The notes beneath the pieces are model-generated. The model did not search any database. It was given only the letters and a program-made list of their open reading frames with translations, and was not told the origin of the DNA. Shown piece after piece: positions 42,797 through 52,142 of a stretch of DNA of 64,000 bases (the first letter of the stretch is position 1; every line of letters starts with the position of its first letter). Source of the stretch: Lewinellaceae bacterium (GTDB taxonomy: Bacteria > Bacteroidota > Bacteroidia > Chitinophagales > Saprospiraceae); assembly GCA_016716135.1 (NCBI GenBank), contig JADJWX010000004.1:186001-250000 (forward strand), read 5' to 3'. Position numbers and translations under genes: made by a program.

Positions 42797-43447
42797 CTAC
42801 TTTTTGGGAGCGACGCCTTCCAAAAAAGGCACAAAGCGAAAAGCATCAAAAACTTCTTCCTTAAACTCTGTTTCAGCAATCCGGGTAATCCGGTACATAT
42901 ATTGCACATCTTCTCCGACCGGAATAATCAGCATGCCGCCGGTACGCAGTTGCCGGAGCAAGGGCTCGGGCACAACCGGCGCGCCGGCCGTCACCACAAT
43001 TTTATCGTAGGGTGCATACTCCGGCATGCCCTTGGAGCCATCGCGAAAAAAGCAACGCACACTGGAAAAGCCGATCGCTGCCAGCAGTTTTTTTGCACTG
43101 ATGTACAACGCCTCCTGCCGTTCAACGGTAAACACCCGGGCGCCCATGGCGGCCAGGATGGCGGCCTGATAACCCGAGCCGGTCCCGATTTCCAGGATAC
43201 GGTCGCCGCGTTTGACTTCCAACAATTCCGTCATGTACGCCACAGTGTACGGTTGCGAAATTGTTTGCTCATTCCCGATGGGAAAAGGTTTGTCCTCGTA
43301 GGCGTGTTCCTCAAAGGCGTTGTCGAGAAAAAAATGCCGGGGAACAGCGCCTATGGCAGCCAGCACGGCCTCGTCTTTTATACCCCGCTGCTCCAGCGAT
43401 GCAACAAGGCGCTTGCGCAAACCTTTATGGCGGTAGGTGTCGGTCAA
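42797..43447 (-). CDS. pcm: Protein-L-isoaspartate O-methyltransferase
   Basis: 216 residues. 'PIGNEQTISQPYTVAYMTEL' is the family's active-site region, and the SAM-binding motif is 'ILEIGTGSGYQAAILAAMGA', with 'VTAGAPVVPEPLLRQLRTGG' as later motif. It methylates isoaspartyl residues to start repair of aged proteins. Cytoplasmic. First gene of the pcm-rlmB-btuF-like unit; its promoter box is at 43518-43525. Confidence 0.95.
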   Translation of the reverse strand: MTDTYRHKGLRKRLVASLEQRGIKDEAVLAAIGAVPRHFFLDNAFEEHAYEDKPFPIGNEQTISQPYTVAYMTELLEVKRGDRILEIGTGSGYQAAILAAMGARVFTVERQEALYISAKKLLAAIGFSSVRCFFRDGSKGMPEYAPYDKIVVTAGAPVVPEPLLRQLRTGGMLIIPVGEDVQYMYRITRIAETEFKEEVFDAFRFVPFLEGVAPKK

Positions 43448-43517
43448 AATTGAATAACTTGAAGCATAGCAGCAGAAAGGGAATGCCGCCGATGGACAGA
43501 TTTTTTTCTAAAGTACG

Positions 43518-43547
43518 CAAAAGTACGCTGCTGTTCAGATATTTTTG
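43518..43547. promoter_or_regulatory. Back-to-back promoter boxes for pcm (-) and the phosphohexomutase gene (+)
   Basis: Minus-strand TACTTTTG (43518-43525) and plus-strand TATTTTTG (43540-43547), both perfect TAnnTTTG, 14 bp apart and facing outward. The promoters must overlap and could interfere. Confidence 0.55.
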
Positions 43548-43601
43548 CCGGCAAGGCATCCGCCGTATTTCTATTGAATTTAAAACGCTAAGACTCAAAC
43601 C

Positions 43602-45002
43602 ATGGCAACACCTATCAAATTTGGCACCGATGGCTGGCGCGCGATCATCGCCGACGATTATACCGTAGACAATGTGCTCCGGGTCGCCGAGGCAACCGCC
43701 CGGTATATGAAAAAACACGGCATGAAAAGTGCCGTAATCGGATACGACTGCCGGTTTGGTGGCTTGTTGTTTACCGAAACCACGGCCCGTGTGCTCGGCG
43801 CATTCGGCATCAAATGTCATGTGGCCACCAGTTTTGTTTCTACACCAATGGTTTCGCTGGGTGTTGTCAAAACCAAAAGCCAGATTGGTATCGTGATCAC
43901 GGCCAGCCACAACCCGCCCTCCTACAACGGCTTCAAACTAAAGGCAGCCTATGGCGGCCCGATGATCCCTTCCGGCATAGCCGAGGTAGAGTCTATGATC
44001 CCGGATGCCTGTACCCTGACCGAATTGCCAAGCCTGCGCGATCTGGTGGCCAAAAACCTGTTGAAGGACGTCGATCTGGAAGCGATGTACCTGCGCCACG
44101 TACGGAAAAATTTTGACCTTAAAGCCATCAAGCAAAACGCCGGCCGCATGGCCTATGATGCCATGTATGGCGCCGGTCAGCGCGCTGTGCGCAAGCTCTT
44201 GCCCCGGTCGCTTTTTCTGCATTGCGACCTCAACCCCGGCATGCACGGACAGGCGCCGGAACCCATCCACCGCAACCTTACCCTGCTCAGCGAAACCATC
44301 CGGAAAAATCCAAAGATCACCTGCGGCCTGGCCAACGACGGCGATGCCGACCGCATCGGCATGTACGACGAAGACGGCAACTTTGTAGACAGCCACCACC
44401 TGCTGCTCATCCTGCTGCTGTACCTGTACAAATACAAAAACATGCGGGGCAAAGTAGTTTATACATTTTCCGTTACCGATAAAATGAAAAAAATGGCCGA
44501 ACTGTTCGGTCTGCCCCATGAGGTCACAAAAATCGGCTTCAAGTATATTGCTGAAATTATGACCAACGAAGATGTACTGGTTGGCGGTGAAGAGTCCGGC
44601 GGCCTCGCCGTTAAAGGCCACATTCCGGAGCGCGACGGCATCTGGATGGGCCTGCTGGTGCTCGAATTTATGGCAAAAACCGGCAAAACGATCAAGGGAC
44701 TCGTTCAGGAAGTTTACGAATTGGTGGGGGCATTTGCCTCCGACCGCGACGACCTGCATATCACCGAAGCACAAAAACAAGCCGTAATCACTGCTTGCAA
44801 AGATGGGAAATACAAGGCTTTTGGGAATTACACGGTACAAGGCGTGGAAGACATCGACGGTTGGAAATTCCTGTTTGGCAACGAAAAGTGGGTGATGATC
44901 CGGCCCTCCGGTACTGAACCGGTACTCCGGGTTTACGCCCAGGGGCCTGATCTGGCGGAATGCCGGCGCATACTGGATGCTACCAAAGCAACGATTTTGT
45001 AA
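43602..45002 (+). CDS. Phosphoglucomutase/phosphomannomutase family protein
   Basis: 466 residues, alpha-D-phosphohexomutase family. Active-site Ser102 in 'IVITASHNPPSYNG' is the phosphoserine; metal loop 'LANDGDADRIGMYD'; sugar loop 'VGGEESGGLAVKGHIPERDG'; phosphate-binding loop 'RPSGTEPVLRVYAQG'. It interconverts hexose 1- and 6-phosphates for polysaccharide and cell-envelope precursors. Which sugar is preferred (glucose, mannose or glucosamine) cannot be told. A mini-palindrome begins 3 bp after the stop. Confidence 0.95.
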   Translation: MATPIKFGTDGWRAIIADDYTVDNVLRVAEATARYMKKHGMKSAVIGYDCRFGGLLFTETTARVLGAFGIKCHVATSFVSTPMVSLGVVKTKSQIGIVITASHNPPSYNGFKLKAAYGGPMIPSGIAEVESMIPDACTLTELPSLRDLVAKNLLKDVDLEAMYLRHVRKNFDLKAIKQNAGRMAYDAMYGAGQRAVRKLLPRSLFLHCDLNPGMHGQAPEPIHRNLTLLSETIRKNPKITCGLANDGDADRIGMYDEDGNFVDSHHLLLILLLYLYKYKNMRGKVVYTFSVTDKMKKMAELFGLPHEVTKIGFKYIAEIMTNEDVLVGGEESGGLAVKGHIPERDGIWMGLLVLEFMAKTGKTIKGLVQEVYELVGAFASDRDDLHITEAQKQAVITACKDGKYKAFGNYTVQGVEDIDGWKFLFGNEKWVMIRPSGTEPVLRVYAQGPDLAECRRILDATKATIL

Positions 45003-45049
45003 CGTGAACCTCCGGTTCGCTTTTGATTAGCGAACCGGAGGTTCGCGTT
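45001..45049. terminator. Gene-end hairpin built of two GAACC-TCC-GGTTC palindromes
   Basis: gaacctccggttcgc (45006-45020) and its reverse complement (45030-45044) form a stem; the flanking aacg/cgtt extend it. Each arm is itself palindromic. It separates the convergent phosphohexomutase and 2-oxoglutarate dehydrogenase E2 genes and may terminate both, although the T-run is only TTTT in the loop. Confidence 0.55.
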
Positions 45050-46304
45050 ACAGCAACAACACCACCGGATCCTCGAGCAATTCTTTCACTTTTACCAAAA
45101 ACGTCACCGAAGTAGCCCCATCGACAATCCGGTGGTCGTAGCTGAGCGCGAGATACATCATGGGCCGGATTTCCACCTGGCCGTTCACCGCTACCGGACG
45201 CTCTTTGATGGCATGCATGCCCAGAATTGCACTTTGCGGCTCATTAATGATCGGTGTGCTCATAAGGCTGCCAAAAACACCGCCATTGGTAATGGTAAAC
45301 GTACCGCCGGTCATTTCATCGAGGGAGAGTTTTCCATCGCGCGCTTTACCGGCAAGTTCCTTGATCTTCAGTTCAACTTCGTGAAAACCCAAACTTTCCA
45401 CATTGCGGATCGGCGGCACCACCAGGCCATTGGGTGTGCTGATGGCCACGCTGATATCGGCGTAGTCGTGGTAAATAATATCGTCGCCATCGATATACGC
45501 ATTTACCTCAGGCATTTCAAGCAACACCTTGGCGCAAGCCTTGGCAAAGAGCGACATGAAGCCCAGTTTGATCCCGTATTTTTTAACAAAGGCATCCTGG
45601 TATTTTTCCCGCAACTGCAGGATACCGCTCATATCCACCTCGTTGAAAGTGGTCAGCATGGCGGTGTTGTTTTTGGCGCTGACCAAACGTTTTGCAATGG
45701 TCCGGCGCATACGGCTGAGACGTTCCCGGCGTTCGGTGCGGTTGAATGCGGATTGCGGGCCGGGGGCTGCGGGCTGCACTGCTTCCTGGGCCGGAGCCGG
45801 TGTTGTGCCGGCAGGTGTAGCCGTTTTGTTTTCCACGGCTTTCAGGGCGTCTTCTTTCGTGATTCGACCGTCTTTGCCGGTGCCGTTCACATCTGCCGGA
45901 TTAAGACCGCCCTCTTCCAGAATTTTTGCTGCGGCCGGGGACGGATGGCCTGAGGCATAACCAGCGGCGCTTTCCGTTTCTACCGCCGGAGCGCTTACTT
46001 CCTGCTGTTTATCGCTGCCGCCGGTGCTACTGCCGGCATTGCTTTCGCTCGAAGGTTCCCCGGCAGCATCGGTGTCAATTTTTGCAAACAGCGCGCCGAT
46101 TTCGAGATCTTCGCCTTCTTTAGCCACCCAAATCAATTTCCCCGCTTTATCGGCCGAGAGTTCCTGGTTGGCTTTTTCTGTTTCAATCTCACAAAGCGGT
46201 TCATCCATTTCCACGCTGGAACCATCGGGTTTCAGCCATTTGGAGAAGGTAATCGTCGTGATCGACTCGCCCAGATTGGGTATTTTAAGTTCAATAACAG
46301 GCAT
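45048..46304 (-). CDS. sucB: Dihydrolipoyllysine-residue succinyltransferase (E2 of 2-oxoglutarate dehydrogenase)
   Basis: 418 residues from ATG 46304 (MPVIELKIPNLGESITT); the longer frame upstream is an unlikely extension beyond the promoter box. One lipoyl domain with Lys44 in 'CEIETEKANQEL', an Ala/Pro-rich linker, an E3/E1-binding domain (~108-150, 'HPSPAAAKILEEGGL'), and the catalytic acyltransferase domain with 'LALSYDHRIVDGA' near the end. Its SucB-like 'NLGES' start and single lipoyl domain favour SucB over pyruvate dehydrogenase E2. sucA is not adjacent. Confidence 0.92.
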   Translation of the reverse strand: MPVIELKIPNLGESITTITFSKWLKPDGSSVEMDEPLCEIETEKANQELSADKAGKLIWVAKEGEDLEIGALFAKIDTDAAGEPSSESNAGSSTGGSDKQQEVSAPAVETESAAGYASGHPSPAAAKILEEGGLNPADVNGTGKDGRITKEDALKAVENKTATPAGTTPAPAQEAVQPAAPGPQSAFNRTERRERLSRMRRTIAKRLVSAKNNTAMLTTFNEVDMSGILQLREKYQDAFVKKYGIKLGFMSLFAKACAKVLLEMPEVNAYIDGDDIIYHDYADISVAISTPNGLVVPPIRNVESLGFHEVELKIKELAGKARDGKLSLDEMTGGTFTITNGGVFGSLMSTPIINEPQSAILGMHAIKERPVAVNGQVEIRPMMYLALSYDHRIVDGATSVTFLVKVKELLEDPVVLLL

Positions 46305-46375
46305 TGACAGGTTCGATTTTGTATGTGAAGGGCTGCATTTTGGCGTCACCAACCATGCAAGCCGGGTAGCACGGG

Positions 46376-46383
46376 CAAAAGTA
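46376..46383 (-). promoter_or_regulatory. -7 box of the sucB promoter
   Basis: Minus-strand TACTTTTG, a perfect TAnnTTTG, 72 bp before the ATG at 46304 and downstream of the SdiA-regulated-type gene's stop. Supports the shorter sucB start. Confidence 0.45.
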
Positions 46384-46439
46384 GTGGTTTCCGAAGAAGT
46401 GGTCCGGGATCGGCTACGCATTTTGTCCGAAAGACGATC

Positions 46440-47318
46440 TTAGTTCGGTTTTTGATAATCAAACCGGAGTAGCATGGCGTCTTCATCTTTTTTCCCCTCA
46501 CTGCTGATAAACAGATTGCCTTCTGAATCGAAAGCGATCCCCTCGGGTTGCGGCAACATTTTTTTATCCAGCCTGGCCACCGCAAGTATTTTTCCGGTAA
46601 CATAGTCCAACACTACAAGGCGTTTTAACGCAGTTGAAATCACATAGACATCGCCGGAAAACGGATGGATCGCAATTCCGGAGGCACTGAAAAAATGCTT
46701 TTTGTCCGAATCGTCGTACGGAATCGCGGCATTTACTTCGAGCGGATCGATGGAATAAACAGGTTTGGAATCCAATTGTTTGGTCCGCAGGTCAAAAGCA
46801 AAGATCAAGCGGGGCGCCAGGCTGTCCGGATCGCCCTTGCAGGCCACCAGCAGGGCATTGCGCTGTTTGTCGTAACCCAGGCCCTCCACATCATCGGATT
46901 TTTGCAGACCGGTTTTCACCTTTTTCGATTTGACTTTTCCACGTTCCCATTTTTGGATAACGTACAAATCGCCATCGCTTTTAATGGCATACAAGCAATC
47001 GTCCACTTTTTCAACCCCTTCAAAATCGCCTTTTTCCCGAAAAAACACACGGCGTTTTATAGCCCCGCCACCGGTGATATCAATAAACAACACCTCCCCT
47101 TTCTCATCGGAAATTGCACAAAAAAGGCCGGGCGTTCCGGAGGGGCTGAGTCCCGAGATTTCCTTCAGGCCGGGATACCCGAGATTTACAATAAGCGCCG
47201 GTGCATCCAGCCGGTAGGGAATTGTATCCGGCCGGCAGTTTTGGGCATAAACAAAATCAGGGAAAACATTGGGTGCGGCTGTCACCCAGGTCAGCAATAA
47301 ATAAGCAAAGGCGGCCAT
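46440..47318 (-). CDS. SdiA-regulated-domain beta-propeller protein, secreted
   Basis: 292 residues with a signal-like N-terminus (MAAFAYLLLTWVTAAPNVFP). The rest is a repeating six-blade pattern with 'LKEISGLSPSGTPGLFCAIS', 'DFEGVEKVDDCLYAIKSDGD' and 'LPQPEGIAFDSEGNLFISSE', the family hallmark ('l.eiSGl', 'D.EGi', 'qPEGia.d..G.lyi'). SdiA-regulated proteins are extracytoplasmic propellers of unknown role. Upstream of sucB in the same direction, separated by 135 bp and a probable separate promoter. Confidence 0.85.
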   Translation of the reverse strand: MAAFAYLLLTWVTAAPNVFPDFVYAQNCRPDTIPYRLDAPALIVNLGYPGLKEISGLSPSGTPGLFCAISDEKGEVLFIDITGGGAIKRRVFFREKGDFEGVEKVDDCLYAIKSDGDLYVIQKWERGKVKSKKVKTGLQKSDDVEGLGYDKQRNALLVACKGDPDSLAPRLIFAFDLRTKQLDSKPVYSIDPLEVNAAIPYDDSDKKHFFSASGIAIHPFSGDVYVISTALKRLVVLDYVTGKILAVARLDKKMLPQPEGIAFDSEGNLFISSEGKKDEDAMLLRFDYQKPN

Positions 47319-47414
47319 AGCATAGTCGGTAATACAGGCAAGTAACGGCTCGTTGGCCGGTAAATTTCAGCAAGGAACAAAAATCAAGGGGCTGAAAAAA
47401 TTTATAGCGGCGGC

Positions 47415-47858
47415 TTACTCTTCGGAAAAAACCTCGATCTCGTGGGTCTTGACAACCAAATCGGTAAATTTCCCTTTAAATCGTGTGGCGCGTACAATAT
47501 GGTTGTCGATCCAGTGGTAGTTGCCTCCGCGGGGTTTGCCAAACAAGATACCGTGGTATTTGAACCCGTGTTTGTCCAACCACTTGACGGTCACTTCGCG
47601 GTGCGCTTCGGTGCGGCTTGTAAAGAAAAATATGATATGCCCTTCATCATACCATTTGTTCAGCATAACCAACGCATCCGGATATGGCAGCACCGTACCC
47701 ATGCGCTCCGGTTCTTCATTGGGTACATCGTCGCAGATCGTACCGTCAATGTCGATCAAAAAATTGCGAATGCTATCCGGGAGCACCGGACTGATACGTT
47801 CGCCTTTTTCGTTAAAAATTTCCCGAAGGCCGGATCCGGCTTGTACTTCAATATCCAT
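47415..47858 (-). CDS. HAD-superfamily phosphatase-like protein
   Basis: 147 residues from ATG 47858; a TTG-initiated longer frame would contain the promoter box 47877-47884, so I choose the shorter start. The HAD nucleophile motif is 'NFLIDIDGTICDD' (Asp36, Asp38), and 'FFFTSRTEAHREVTVKWLDK' is the Ser/Thr-containing second motif. A small cap-less HAD enzyme acting on a small phosphorylated substrate or a protein; substrate unknown. It runs divergent from tsaC. Confidence 0.85.
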   Translation of the reverse strand: MDIEVQAGSGLREIFNEKGERISPVLPDSIRNFLIDIDGTICDDVPNEEPERMGTVLPYPDALVMLNKWYDEGHIIFFFTSRTEAHREVTVKWLDKHGFKYHGILFGKPRGGNYHWIDNHIVRATRFKGKFTDLVVKTHEIEVFSEE

Positions 47859-47876
47859 GTTAGCGTGTATTTTACG

Positions 47877-48013
47877 CAAAGGTAGCAATGTATTTACTGT
47901 AAAAAAGGCATATACAGGGTATTTTAGTCAACGGATGGCATTGAACATAGTTCATTTGGCAAAACAATCCCCAACACCGGGCGCTACCCAATACATCGAA
48001 GGCGCTACCTTTG
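47877..48013. promoter_or_regulatory. Divergent promoter boxes for the HAD gene (-) and tsaC (+)
   Basis: Minus-strand TACCTTTG at 47877-47884, 19 bp upstream of the HAD ATG (47858); plus-strand TACCTTTG at 48006-48013, 26 bp before the tsaC ATG (48039). Both are perfect TAnnTTTG with the same bases between, and both leaders would be very short. Confidence 0.6.
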
Positions 48014-48038
48014 CGCAAACGCGTTCCAACAGCACTTC

Positions 48039-49004
48039 ATGACCAGATTCACTACCGCCATCGGCGCCGATCCGGACCAAGCCGCAGCATGGTTGCTCAA
48101 GGGCAATTGCGTGGCCGTACCCACAGAAACCGTGTATGGCCTGGCAGCCAATGCCCTGGACCCCGCAGCCGTAGTGCGCATTTTTGAAATAAAAAACCGG
48201 CCCGCGTTCGACCCCCTGATCGTTCATGTAACCGGCCTGGAGCAGGCGCAAGGCTATGCCGAAGAAATCCCGGCGCCGCTGCGCAGCCTGGCAGAATATT
48301 TCTGGCCCGGTCCGCTGACCATTCTGGTATCCAAAGGCAGCAACATCCCCGATCTGGTCACTTCAGGCCTGCCCCGCGTAGCGTTGCGGGCGCCCGCGCA
48401 TCCGCTGGCGCAGGCATTGCTGCACGCCCTGCCCTTTCCCCTGGCGGCTCCCAGCGCCAATCCATTCGGGTACATCAGCCCCACTACGGCGAAGCACGTG
48501 TTTGACCAATTGCAAGGCAAAATACCCTACATCCTCGACGGCGGCCCCTGCCGGGTAGGTGTGGAAAGCACCATCGTCGGCTTCGAAAACGGCCAAACGA
48601 CGGTTTACCGGCTGGGCGGATTGGCCATCGAAAAAATCGAAGCACACATCGGGCCTGTTCAGGTCCAACTCAACCAAAGCAGCAACCCGGCTGCCCCCGG
48701 CATGCTCAAATCGCACTATGCGCCCCGAAAACCCATGATTTTGCTCGAAAAAACACCCTGGCCCGATGAGAAAAGGCGCATCGGCCTGCTGACGCTCCGG
48801 CGCCGGACGGACCTGCCGGAACACGCCCTGCAGATTGTTTTGTCCGAAACCGGCGACCTGGCCGAAGCCGCTCAAAACCTGTTTGCCGCCCTGCGCACCC
48901 TCGACCAGGCCGATATCGACCTGATCGTTGCGGAAAGCCTGCCGGAGGAAGGCCTGGGCCGGGCGATCAATGACCGGTTGCGGCGGGCGGCAGCGCAGGA
49001 GTAA
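48039..49004 (+). CDS. L-threonylcarbamoyladenylate synthase, Sua5 type
   Basis: 321 residues: N-terminal YrdC/Sua5 domain ('AVPTETVYGLAANALDP', 'IFEIKNRPAFDPLIVHV', 'RVALRAPAHPLAQALL' and 'LAAPSANPFGYISPTTA') plus the extra C-terminal Sua5 domain (~205-320) after a linker 'SNPAAPGMLKSHYAPRKP'. It makes threonylcarbamoyl-AMP for the t6A modification of tRNAs reading ANN codons. Full length for the Sua5 rather than the short TsaC form. Confidence 0.95.
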   Translation: MTRFTTAIGADPDQAAAWLLKGNCVAVPTETVYGLAANALDPAAVVRIFEIKNRPAFDPLIVHVTGLEQAQGYAEEIPAPLRSLAEYFWPGPLTILVSKGSNIPDLVTSGLPRVALRAPAHPLAQALLHALPFPLAAPSANPFGYISPTTAKHVFDQLQGKIPYILDGGPCRVGVESTIVGFENGQTTVYRLGGLAIEKIEAHIGPVQVQLNQSSNPAAPGMLKSHYAPRKPMILLEKTPWPDEKRRIGLLTLRRRTDLPEHALQIVLSETGDLAEAAQNLFAALRTLDQADIDLIVAESLPEEGLGRAINDRLRRAAAQE

Positions 49005-49147
49005 GTGCCTGCAGGGAATTTGCTCACCAGGCCCAAAACTTAGCCAGTATTTGCCCAATGCAGTTTGCTCAATGGCCATTTCCGGGAAAATCCGGAAACT
49101 AGCTCCCTGTGTTTCACCAGTTTTTTCTTAACCAAGTTTTTCAAAAC

Positions 49148-51907
49148 ATGAAACTGATCCAATCGCTGCTCCGAATTAGCGCCATAGCGATGATGATCCT
49201 GGTTTTCAGCCAGGCATCCATTGCCCAAAAAGCGCTTCGCCTGCCCCCCGGCGTGCAAAAAATAACCTCCGTGGAAGGCATCACCGAATACAGCCTGCCG
49301 AACGGCCTGCGCGTATTGCTTTTCCCCGACCCCTCCAAACCGATCATCACCGTAAACATCACCTACAAAGTTGGCTCTCGCCACGAGAATTACGGCGAGA
49401 CCGGCATGGCTCACCTGCTCGAACACCTCGTGTTCAAAGGCACACCCAAACACCCCAACATCCCGCAGGAACTCACCGAACACGGCGCCCGACCTAACGG
49501 AACCACCTGGCTCGACCGGACCAATTATTACGAAACATTCGACGCCACCGAAGAAAACCTCCGCTGGGCACTTGATCTGGAAAGCGACCGCATGATCAAC
49601 TCCTACATTGCTAAAAAAGACCTGGAAAGTGAGTTTTCCGTCGTGCGAAACGAATACGAACGCGGTGAAAACAACCCCGGCAGCGTACTGAATAAACGCA
49701 TGATGGCCGCCGCCTACCAATGGCACAACTACGGCCATTCCACCATCGGCGAAAAATCGGATATCGAAGGCGCGCCCATCGAGCGCCTCCAGGCTTTTTA
49801 CAAACACTACTACCAGCCCGACAATGCCGTACTGGTGGTAGCCGGCAAAATTGACGAACAAAAAACACTCGATATGGTGGTCGAATATTTCGGCCCGATT
49901 CCCAAACCGACTCGCCAACTGATCACCACGTATACCCAGGAACCCACGCAGGACGGCGAACGGCAGGTAATCCTGCGCCGCACCGGCGATGTGCAGTTGT
50001 TCTCCTGCATGTACCTGACGCCCGCCGGTTCGCACCCGGACTATGCCGCCCTGTCGGTGTTGAGCAACCTGCTCACCGACGCGCCGACCGGCCGGCTGTA
50101 CAAAGCGCTGATCGATTCCAAACTAGCCGTTTCCGCCTTTGGCCGCACCAGTGGTTTTGCCGAAGGCGGCACCGCCAACTACACCGCCGAGGTCAATCAG
50201 GACCAGGATATCGAAGCTGCGAAAAAAGCCATGCTTGAAGTGCTCGACGGCCTGAAGGACAACCCGCCCACGCAGGAGGAAGTGGACAAAGCCAAAGTGC
50301 GCATTTTGAAAAACTGGGAACTCGGTTTCAAAGAGTCCGACCGCATCGGCCTGAGCCTGAGCAATTTCATCGGCACCGGCGATTGGCGCCTCGCCTATCT
50401 TTACCGCGATCAGGTGGAAGCCGTGACGCCGGAAGACGTTGCCCGGGTGGCGATCCGGTACTACAAGCCGGCCAACCGCACCCTGGGCTTTTTTATTCCG
50501 GAAAAAAATCCGGACCGCGCCGAAATCCCCCCGCCGCCAAACCTCGAAACGCTGTTGAAAGATTACAAAGGCCGGGGCAATGTAGCCCAGGGGGAAGATT
50601 TTGACCCTTCACCGGAAAATATTGAAAGCCGCACAACCCGGGGCACGCTCAATAACGGCCTCGAATATGCTTTTTTGCCCAAAGAAACACGCGGCGACGC
50701 CGTAAATGCCACATTTACCTTCCGCTTTGGAGACCTGAAAACACTGACCGGCAATACCGTTATCGGTAGTTTTACAGGTAGCCTGCTCGATGTGGGCACC
50801 ACCGATAAAACCCGGGCCGAACTGAGAGAAGCGCAGGACAAGATCAAATCGCGCATCCGGGTGTTCGGCGGCGCCTCCTCCGCTACCGTGAGCATCGAAA
50901 CCGACCGCGAAAACCTGGCTGCCGCCATTCGCCTGGCCGGCGAAATGCTGCGCAAACCATCCTTTCCCGAAGATGAATTTGAAAAATACAAACAACAGTA
51001 CCTGACCGGCATCGACGAGCAAAAGTCCGACCCGAACGCGCTGGCCGGCAACTTATTCAGCCGCCTTTCCAGCCCGGAATACCCGGTTGGCGATCCGCGC
51101 CGCACCATGACGTTTGAGGAAGAAGAGGCGGCAGCCAAATCCGTGACACTCGACCAGGTTAAAGCCTACTATAAAAATGTGTACGGCGGCGGCAACGCTA
51201 CCTGTGCGGTTGTCGGCGATTTTGACGCTGCCGAGATTGAGCAGGTGATTCGGGAAACATTCGGCGACTGGACCAGCCCGGGAAAATACGAGCGCATCGC
51301 CGAGGATTACCAACCGGTGCCTGCCCGCAACGAACAGATCATGACGCCCGACAAATCCAATGCGGTGTACCTTGCCGGACTCGGATTTGCCATGCGCAAC
51401 GACGACCCCGATTATCCGGCGCTGACCATCGGCGGCCAAATTCTCGGCGGCGGCTTCCTGAACTCCCGGCTGGCCACCCGCATCCGGCAGCAGGATGGGC
51501 TGAGTTACAGCGTGCGCGGCAGCTTCGGCGCCAGCCCGCTGGACAGGAATGGCAGCTTCAACGGGTTTATGATCTACAATCCGGAAAACCTCGCCAAACT
51601 GGAGGTGGCGTTTCGCGAAGAAATTGAACGCGCCACCAAAGACGGCTTTACCGCAGAAGAGCTGGAAGCGGCAAAGTCCGGCTGGCTGAAATCGCGCAAA
51701 GTCAGCCGGGCCTCCGATTCCGGATTAGCCCGCACGCTGAGTTCGTATTTGTACTACGACCGCGACCTCAATTGGGATGCCGACTTTGAAAAGCAGGTGG
51801 AAAACCTGACGCTGGATCAGGTAAACAACGTGTTGAAAAAATACCTCGACTACGAGAAAATGATCATCGTCAAAGCCGGAGATTTTAAAAAGGCAGAGAA
51901 ACCGTAA
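49148..51907 (+). CDS. Two-unit M16-family zinc metallopeptidase, exported
   Basis: 919 residues from ATG 49148, which begins a signal peptide (MKLIQSLLRISAIAMMILVF ... IAQ). The first unit holds the zinc motif HLLEH (His89, Glu92, His93) in 'TGMAHLLEHLVFKGT' and the later acidic ligand in 'VVRNEYERGENNP'. The second unit (~510-910) has no HxxEH and is the usual inactive partner. Exported pitrilysin/PqqL-type peptidase that degrades peptides, and may include an outer-membrane-associated role. It is distinct from the 411-residue M16 at 9.8 kb. A GAACC-TCC-GGTTC mini-palindrome begins directly after its stop. Confidence 0.94.
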   Translation: MKLIQSLLRISAIAMMILVFSQASIAQKALRLPPGVQKITSVEGITEYSLPNGLRVLLFPDPSKPIITVNITYKVGSRHENYGETGMAHLLEHLVFKGTPKHPNIPQELTEHGARPNGTTWLDRTNYYETFDATEENLRWALDLESDRMINSYIAKKDLESEFSVVRNEYERGENNPGSVLNKRMMAAAYQWHNYGHSTIGEKSDIEGAPIERLQAFYKHYYQPDNAVLVVAGKIDEQKTLDMVVEYFGPIPKPTRQLITTYTQEPTQDGERQVILRRTGDVQLFSCMYLTPAGSHPDYAALSVLSNLLTDAPTGRLYKALIDSKLAVSAFGRTSGFAEGGTANYTAEVNQDQDIEAAKKAMLEVLDGLKDNPPTQEEVDKAKVRILKNWELGFKESDRIGLSLSNFIGTGDWRLAYLYRDQVEAVTPEDVARVAIRYYKPANRTLGFFIPEKNPDRAEIPPPPNLETLLKDYKGRGNVAQGEDFDPSPENIESRTTRGTLNNGLEYAFLPKETRGDAVNATFTFRFGDLKTLTGNTVIGSFTGSLLDVGTTDKTRAELREAQDKIKSRIRVFGGASSATVSIETDRENLAAAIRLAGEMLRKPSFPEDEFEKYKQQYLTGIDEQKSDPNALAGNLFSRLSSPEYPVGDPRRTMTFEEEEAAAKSVTLDQVKAYYKNVYGGGNATCAVVGDFDAAEIEQVIRETFGDWTSPGKYERIAEDYQPVPARNEQIMTPDKSNAVYLAGLGFAMRNDDPDYPALTIGGQILGGGFLNSRLATRIRQQDGLSYSVRGSFGASPLDRNGSFNGFMIYNPENLAKLEVAFREEIERATKDGFTAEELEAAKSGWLKSRKVSRASDSGLARTLSSYLYYDRDLNWDADFEKQVENLTLDQVNNVLKKYLDYEKMIIVKAGDFKKAEKP

Positions 51908-51926
51908 CACGAACCTCCGGTTCGTG
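51908..51926. repeat. GAACC-TCC-GGTTC gene-end mini-palindrome
   Basis: cacgaacctccggttcgtg, directly after the M16 stop codon; the same core occurs twice at 45006-45044 after another stop. Could be a short terminator hairpin or repeat. Confidence 0.6.
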
Positions 51927-51937
51927 CGTACTGGAAT

Positions 51938-52026
51938 TTAAACACAATAGGTCACATAGGTCACATAGGTTTTAATTTTTTGAGAATCAAAAAACTACGT
52001 GCTCTATGTGCCTTTGTGTTTAAAAA
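51938..52026. repeat. Imperfect inverted repeat of the 'cacatagg' type
   Basis: Left arm (51938-51969) is tttaaacacaataggtcaca followed by taggtcacatagg; right arm (51997-52026) is close to its reverse complement. It is related to the perfect palindrome at 52756-52830. Lies between the M16 gene and the sigma-factor gene. Confidence 0.65.
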
Positions 52027-52142
52027 ATTCTCCAGTAAGGCAACTAGTGCCCCAAGTTTGCTTTTATCCCAGTTGGACGATGCCTCAGAAAAAACTTACT
52101 ACTTTGGCCCTGAAAATCAATCCTCCGCCGCGCTCAGCCACA

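Noticed and set aside
47859..47888. Longer HAD protein starting with TTG at 47888
   Set aside because: The extension overlaps a perfect promoter box and has no HAD similarity; ATG 47858 is preferred.
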